Shown: piece by piece, positions 59,610 to 64,000 of the stretch
Numbering within the stretch: the first letter of the stretch is position 1
Layout: each line of letters opens with the position of its first letter
NCBI RefSeq assembly: GCF_000011225.1
Contig: NC_004432.1
Span: 1,240,001 to 1,304,000, forward strand
DNA from: Malacoplasma penetrans HF-2
GTDB taxonomy: Bacteria > Bacillota_I > Bacilli_A > Mycoplasmatales > Mycoplasmoidaceae
Length of the DNA: 64,000 nucleotides
Direction: 5' to 3'
Position numbers and translations under genes: made by a program
The notes under the pieces: model-generated
What the model was told of the DNA's origin: nothing
Database searches by the model: none
The model's input: only the letters and a program-made list of their open reading frames with translations

Positions 59610-60832
59610 CCCCGATTGAAATGTGAAGTGCAACATGCAAAGTATAATTTGTATAGCACCTAACATTTCAATTTTTTATTTATTGGGATAAAAAAAGGTG
59701 CCCCCATATAAACGCACAAAGGAACACCAATTATGTTTTACACTACAATTACTCTAAATGATACTAACAAATACAGACATTTGTCTTATGGTGAAAGAGA
59801 AATAATAGGACATATGTATTTTGTTCAAAAGAAAAATATTAACCAAATAGCAACAGAATTAAAAAGACATAGATCCACAATTTTAAGAGAGATCAGAAGA
59901 AACAATAATGTTGAAGGATATAGTGCTGAAAAGGCACAGAAAAAATATATAGAAAGAAGAAACCATAAAAACTTTTTTCTATGACAAAAATACAAAACTT
60001 TCTCAGAATTATTTGCAGAAAAATACAATTGCAAATGACATGGTGTGGAATTAACTAGACACTATATAAAAGAAAATTATCCATGTGTTTTAGTTCCTTC
60101 CACTAAACAAATTTATAACTGAATACAAACAAATAAATGAATTAAAAAAAGATCAGACAAACTAAGAACTGCTTATATAAAAGGTAGAAAAAGAAAAAAA
60201 GGAATGTTCTCAAAATTTGATGAAAAGTATGTACATCCCTTCTGAATGAGACCAAAACACATACTTAATAGAAAAGAGTTTGGTCATTGGGAACTAGACT
60301 TAGTCATAGGAAAAAGACAATCTGGTTATAGTAATTTATTGGTAATGGTAGAAAGAAAAACTAGAAATTCATTTATTACTAAAGTTGAGAACAAAAATCC
60401 TTTCACTATTAACTCAGCAATAAAAAGTTTAGTTAATAAAAACAACTTACATGTAAAGACAATAACAATAGATAATGGAATAGAATTCTCAAAAATAGGA
60501 ATTGCAGCTTATTGAATAAAATGTAAAGTTTATTATTGTGAACCTTATGCTTCATATCAAAGGGGTTCAAATGAAAATGTTAATGGATTGATTAGAAGAG
60601 TGTATAAAAAAGGTACAGATTTTTCTTTGTTAAGTGATGCAGAAATAAACAATCTCCAAAACAAAATTAATAGAATGCCTAGAAAAATGTTTAACTATAT
60701 GAGTAGTGATCAGTACTACAAAAAATGTATGAATTCTTTAAACTGATAAAATAAAAAAATTCTGCTCCCTTTTTTGAGGTAACAGAATTTCTTATGCTAA
60801 CATTAATGTTGCACTTCATGTTTCAATTAAGG
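59610..60832 (+). mobile_element. IS30-family (IS1630-type) insertion sequence
   Basis: 1,223 bp between two identical 25-bp hairpins. Imperfect terminal inverted repeats share ATTGAAA and TGAAGTGCAACAT at both ends (about 59615-59636 and 60811-60832). One intact transposase gene on the plus strand. Targeting and duplicating stem-loops is documented for IS1630 of Mycoplasma fermentans, which this arrangement matches. Confidence 0.9.
59733..60749 (+). CDS. IS30-family transposase
   Basis: 338 aa. N-terminal helix-turn-helix: 'RHLSYGEREIIGHMYF' and 'NINQIATELKRHRSTILREI' followed by 'RRNN'. The DDE domain has 'FGHWELDLVIGKRQSG' (D), 'TITIDNGIEFSKIG' (D) and 'CEPYASYQRGSNENVNGLIR' (E), the classic IS30 signature. 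It is full length with UGA codons for Trp, so probably functional. A hairpin after the gene (about 60761-60790) can terminate its transcript. Confidence 0.96.
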
Positions 60833-60857
60833 GAACACCAAAAAATTAATGGTGTTC
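60833..60857. repeat. Right copy of the 25-bp duplicated target hairpin (terminator)
   Basis: A 7-bp perfect core stem (60833-60839 with 60851-60857), extended by the flanking A/T runs. Before insertion the single copy probably terminated transcription from the restriction genes to the right. Confidence 0.85.
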
Positions 60858-61029
60858 TTTTTAAAAAAAGAATATTTATTTTATCTATACAATGATAATT
60901 CATCACATACTTAAAACATAAATCTAAATTAGTTTAGGATTACTAATTATTATTTTCTTATTTTATTTGCTATAGAAAAAAAATTAGACAAGCTATTTCT
61001 TGATTGTTTTTGATAAGTTCAAAATTAGT
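60858..61029. other. Intergenic region with no gene seen
   Basis: 172 nt of AT-rich sequence between the IS right flank and the HNH nuclease stop. I see no gene or convincing hairpin in it. Confidence 0.5.
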
Positions 61030-62136
61030 TTAAAAGGGGACATTTTTTCTTTTAAAAAGTTTATTGTGAAATTTTAAATACTCAATAACAGTTTTATTAG
61101 GTATATCAATAGTTTGTATATCACATTTTAAATTCAAATCTTCTTGATGATTTTTAATTGTTTCCGATAATTTTAAAAAACCGTGTTTATCAAATGTAAT
61201 TAAACACCTATCAAAAAGTCCATCATGGTTTCTACAAAGTAAAAACCCATTGTTAGAATCAGAGATTTTTTCTATTTTCTTAGTTAAATCAATTTTATCA
61301 TCTTGAACAATTGAATATACCGGTTCAATATGGGAAGCTATTAGGAGTTCTGGTAATTTAACAGAGCAATACTTAAACTCACATTTAACTCCCCTTTCTG
61401 CAATCAATTTATCTCTAAATATTTTTCTAAAAATAGAATATCTTTCTTCTTCTTTTTGAAGATTTTGAATGTCCAATTCATCCAATTCAGAATATAAATT
61501 CTCATTAATCATTGTTTTGTAAAGGGGTTTTATTTTATTAATAAAAAAAGATTTTATATTCACTCAACTAACTATATAAACATTTTTAGACTTATTTTCA
61601 ATATATTCAATTTTTTTATTATTATTAGCCTCTAAAACATCTTCAAGATTTATCCATCTAGATGTTGGATTCATTTTCTCATTTTTAACAACTTTTGAAC
61701 TATAGACCTGTCGTGGGTCTATTATGGCATAGACTCTATTTTCTCAATCAAGTTCCAAATCTTTTTTTAGATTAGTTTTTAAAGGAATGTAAATATTAAC
61801 AATTAAAACTTTTTCAAAATTATTTATAAATGCTGTAAATGCAACATTGTTACCAAATGGTATGGAAACTTTTTTAATTTTTTTATTATAACCAGTATGC
61901 ATTCCTCCACCATCTGTAAATTCAATAAAAATGTTTCAATAAAAATTATCAAAATTTATTCTAAATAAATTTTTTCTATTGTTGCTTACATCATCATAAT
62001 TATCAATACCTAAATCTTCTATTAAAGTTTTTATACAAAATGTTTTATCTCTCTCATTTTCACACATATGGGCAATTGGTGTATGTTGAATTTTCCCATC
62101 TATAATATGTAGATAATCATATTTTCTTTCTTTCAT
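61030..62136 (-). CDS. HNH-type restriction endonuclease of a type II system
   Basis: 368 aa, continuous only with UGA as Trp. The C-terminal part carries an HNH domain: 'CEFKYCSV' (metal-knuckle pair), 'LLIASHIEPVYSIVQDD' (first His), 'SDSNNGFLLCRNHDGLFDRC' and 'LITFDKHGFL'. This layout (SHI.P ... NG..L...D.LFD) is typical of HNH restriction enzymes paired with C5 methyltransferases. The N-terminal half ('FTDGGGMHTGYNKK' and 'VSIPFGNNVAFTAF') is probably the specificity domain. It starts 16 nt after the methyltransferase stop. Recognition site unknown. Confidence 0.82.
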
Positions 62137-62152
62137 AACTTACCTTGTATTT

Positions 62153-63433
62153 TTAATAGTTCTTCAATAAATATTCTTGGATATAAGAAGCTATTTTTAC
62201 ATTAATCGAATTACCAAATTGTTTGTATGAATAAAAATCATTGTTATTCTTAGATAAATCACTATAGATTTTAAAATCTTCTGGGAAACTTTGTAGATTA
62301 GCTGTTTCTCTTGGTGTTAAATGTCTTCACTTTTTAGCATCATAATCAAAAATTATTGGTATTTGGACCATTGCAACTAAAGTTGGAAATTTTATTGGTC
62401 TTTTACATCTAATACCAGACTGTCTCAACTGAATAAAAGAATCCTTTAAGCTAGTTATATCTTTTCCTGCTTGTCATTCAAATTTTTGTTCTCTTTTGTT
62501 TCATTCACTAACTTTATGTTTTTTTAGTCAAGCATCTATAAAACCTTTATTTTTTTCATAAATACTTCTCATGTCACTTATATATTTTTTTCTTCAACTT
62601 GGCAAACCTTCCAAACTATAGTTTTGCCCAAACTCAAAAGTTCAAATAACTGGCAATGTTTTTCCTTCTGGTTTTTTTACCTTTTTAAGAAACTCATCTC
62701 ATGCATCAAAAACCCTTAGTAAATAAGCATCTTTATCATTTTTTTTATCTAAAAAATATTTTTTATTCACACTTTGTGATAAAAAATCATTTTTAATTTT
62801 ATTTTTTGTTTCAATGGGATTTGAATAATCTATATATCCTATTTTTTTATATTCTTGTAAATCTAAATTTATGTATTCTTCATTTATATTTACTGATTCT
62901 CTTAAGACACCTGGTATAAATACTCTATACCTTTCTTGAGGGATTCCAAATTCATGAGGTGACAAAATTAAAGGTTCTTTAGGTATCAAATAACCTATTT
63001 CTTTCAATGTTTTGATAATTATTTCTCATGTTTTTCCATTATCATGATTAACTAAATGCTTTACATTTTCTAGCAAAATGTATTTGGGTTTTTTATTTTT
63101 CAAAATTTTTGCTATATCAAAAAATAATGTACCTCTAATTTCATCTAAAAAACCTTTTTTCTTTCCGGCATTAGAAAAAGTTTGACAAGGAAAACCAGCA
63201 AATAAAAAATCATGGTCTGGAACTTGAGATGCAGATTCATCCAAATCCCTAATATTAATAATTTTTTCTTTATCTACTGAAAAATTTGAAGAATATGTTT
63301 TTATAGCTTCATTATCAATTTCACTAACAAAAACACACTCAATATTAAAATTATTTTTTTTAGCTACTCTTTCAAGAGCTTTATGGAAACCGCCTATTCC
63401 TGCAAATAAATCTATAAATTTTATGCTTTTCAT
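62153..63433 (-). CDS. DNA (cytosine-5) methyltransferase
   Basis: 426 aa. Motif I 'FIDLFAGIGGFHKALERV', motif IV 'FAGFPCQTFSNAGKKKGF' with the catalytic PCQ Cys, motif VI 'ILLENVKHL', motif VIII 'GIPQERYRVFIPGV', motif IX 'RHLTPRETANLQSFPEDF' and motif X 'YKQFGNSINVKIA'. The target-recognition region lies between VIII and IX (about residues 160-330). It protects DNA from the HNH nuclease encoded immediately downstream. Recognition site not deducible by eye. Confidence 0.95.
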
Positions 63434-63627
63434 ATCTTACTGTCCCCCTTACCATAACATTATTTTTGTGAATTACATGATATTCAAAAATAAATTCACA
63501 CATATAATTAACCTTCTTATTATATATTTAACACTTGCAAACTATTTAAGAATTAGAATTATAATCATGCTTTAAGTTTGTATTTTTTTATTTTTAAATA
63601 TATTTATTTTTATGTAAATTTAAAAAA

Positions 63628-63996
63628 TTAATGATTTTTAAATAACAATTTTAATTCATCTAAAGATAATTTAGGTTGCCCAATAAAGTCATAATAATAC
63701 TTAATGCTATCTATCATCTCCGGAATATTCTCTAATGTTTTTAAATCTTTGTTTTTGTAAAAATTCAATTTAACAACTGAAAATTTTTTAGAATTATAGT
63801 CATCTCTATTCACTCTAAGTATTTCTTTTTCTAACTTTGTCATAAATTGGATATCATTGTTGAATTCTCTATTTTCTCTAATTTTTTTACAGATATCAAA
63901 TATGGAATCCCCTGAGTTATCATTTTTAACATTAACTATGCAAATATAATTATTCTTAAAATTAAACACTTGTTCATGTTTAATTAGAATTCTCAT
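63628..63996 (-). CDS. Hypothetical protein, possibly truncated at the window edge
   Basis: 122 aa from an ATG at 63996, four bases from the edge; the frame stays open to the last base, so the true start may lie outside. Begins 'MRILIKHEQVFNFKNNYICI', with a charged middle and an acidic-helical C-terminus 'QPKLSLDELKLLFKNH'. No family recognised. Upstream of the restriction genes in the same orientation, with a 194-nt gap; a link to them is unproven. Confidence 0.6.
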   Translation of the reverse strand: MRILIKHEQVFNFKNNYICIVNVKNDNSGDSIFDICKKIRENREFNNDIQFMTKLEKEILRVNRDDYNSKKFSVVKLNFYKNKDLKTLENIPEMIDSIKYYYDFIGQPKLSLDELKLLFKNH

Positions 63997-64000
63997 ATCC

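Overview
The window is AT-rich and reads as a Mollicute genome. UGA must be read as tryptophan throughout: conserved Trp residues in UppS, EcfT, PheS, both transposases and many other proteins are TGA, and dozens of genes become continuous only under that code. Gene content and order (tsf-pyrH-frr-uppS-cdsA, a fused PstC-PstA permease, ecfA1-ecfA2-ecfT-truA) fit the pneumoniae-group lineage. A sucrose PTS, ispG and PEP carboxylase make a Malacoplasma-like organism (M. penetrans/M. iowae relatives) plausible; that placement is inference. I saw no rRNA, tRNA or CRISPR array.

Layout. 1-2 kb: an acidic, cysteine-pair-rich protein running off the left edge, divergent from a TIR-like (MTH538/ThsB-type) protein. 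2-10 kb: pheS-pheT, truB, a small unknown protein, an alpha/beta hydrolase, ribF, another unknown protein and trxB. 10-15 kb: a phosphate-uptake operon, pstS-pstCA (fused)-pstB-phoU. 15-21 kb: ppc, then a class V aminotransferase whose reading frame runs into metG with no stop codon. 21-26 kb: ispG, a YtpR-type tRNA-binding protein, pncB, and a convergent RNase J paralogue that has lost its metal-binding motif. 26-30 kb: prs, rnmV, an RNase HI, a membrane protein and a choline-kinase-like protein. 30-37 kb: dnaK behind a CIRCE-like element, an aldo-keto reductase, a two-gene unit with a large acidic coiled-coil protein, and a DnaQ-like exonuclease. 37-41 kb: tsf-pyrH-frr-uppS-cdsA. 41-45 kb: two paralogous membrane genes, one split by an IS256-family element with an 8-bp target duplication. 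45-47.5 kb: rpsB, coaD, ldh. 47.8-53.1 kb: a TreR/GntR-type regulator and a sucrose operon (PTS EIIBCA, GH32 hydrolase, ROK kinase) preceded by a perfect palindrome matching the known TreR operator core. 53.2-55.3 kb: a DUF4143-type ATPase behind tandem 36-bp repeats, and a frameshifted proline-rich repeat protein. 55.4-59.5 kb: truA and the ECF transporter core. 59.6-60.8 kb: an IS30/IS1630-type element inserted at a terminator hairpin, which it duplicated. 61-63.5 kb: a cytosine-C5 methyltransferase with an HNH restriction endonuclease. The last gene is unknown and may be cut by the window edge.

How the genes work together. Sucrose enters as sucrose-6-phosphate, is split by the GH32 enzyme, and fructose is phosphorylated by the ROK kinase. 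Lactate dehydrogenase re-oxidises NADH. PEP carboxylase would divert PEP to oxaloacetate, and the adjacent aminotransferase offers a possible, unproven sink. RibF, CoaD, PncB and the ECF transporter handle cofactors. The most unusual observations are the stop-less aminotransferase-MetRS frame, the cysteine-pair-rich protein, the motif-dead RNase J paralogue, the orphan TIR-like protein, the two target-duplicating IS insertions, and the tandem inverted-repeat array upstream of the DUF4143 ATPase.
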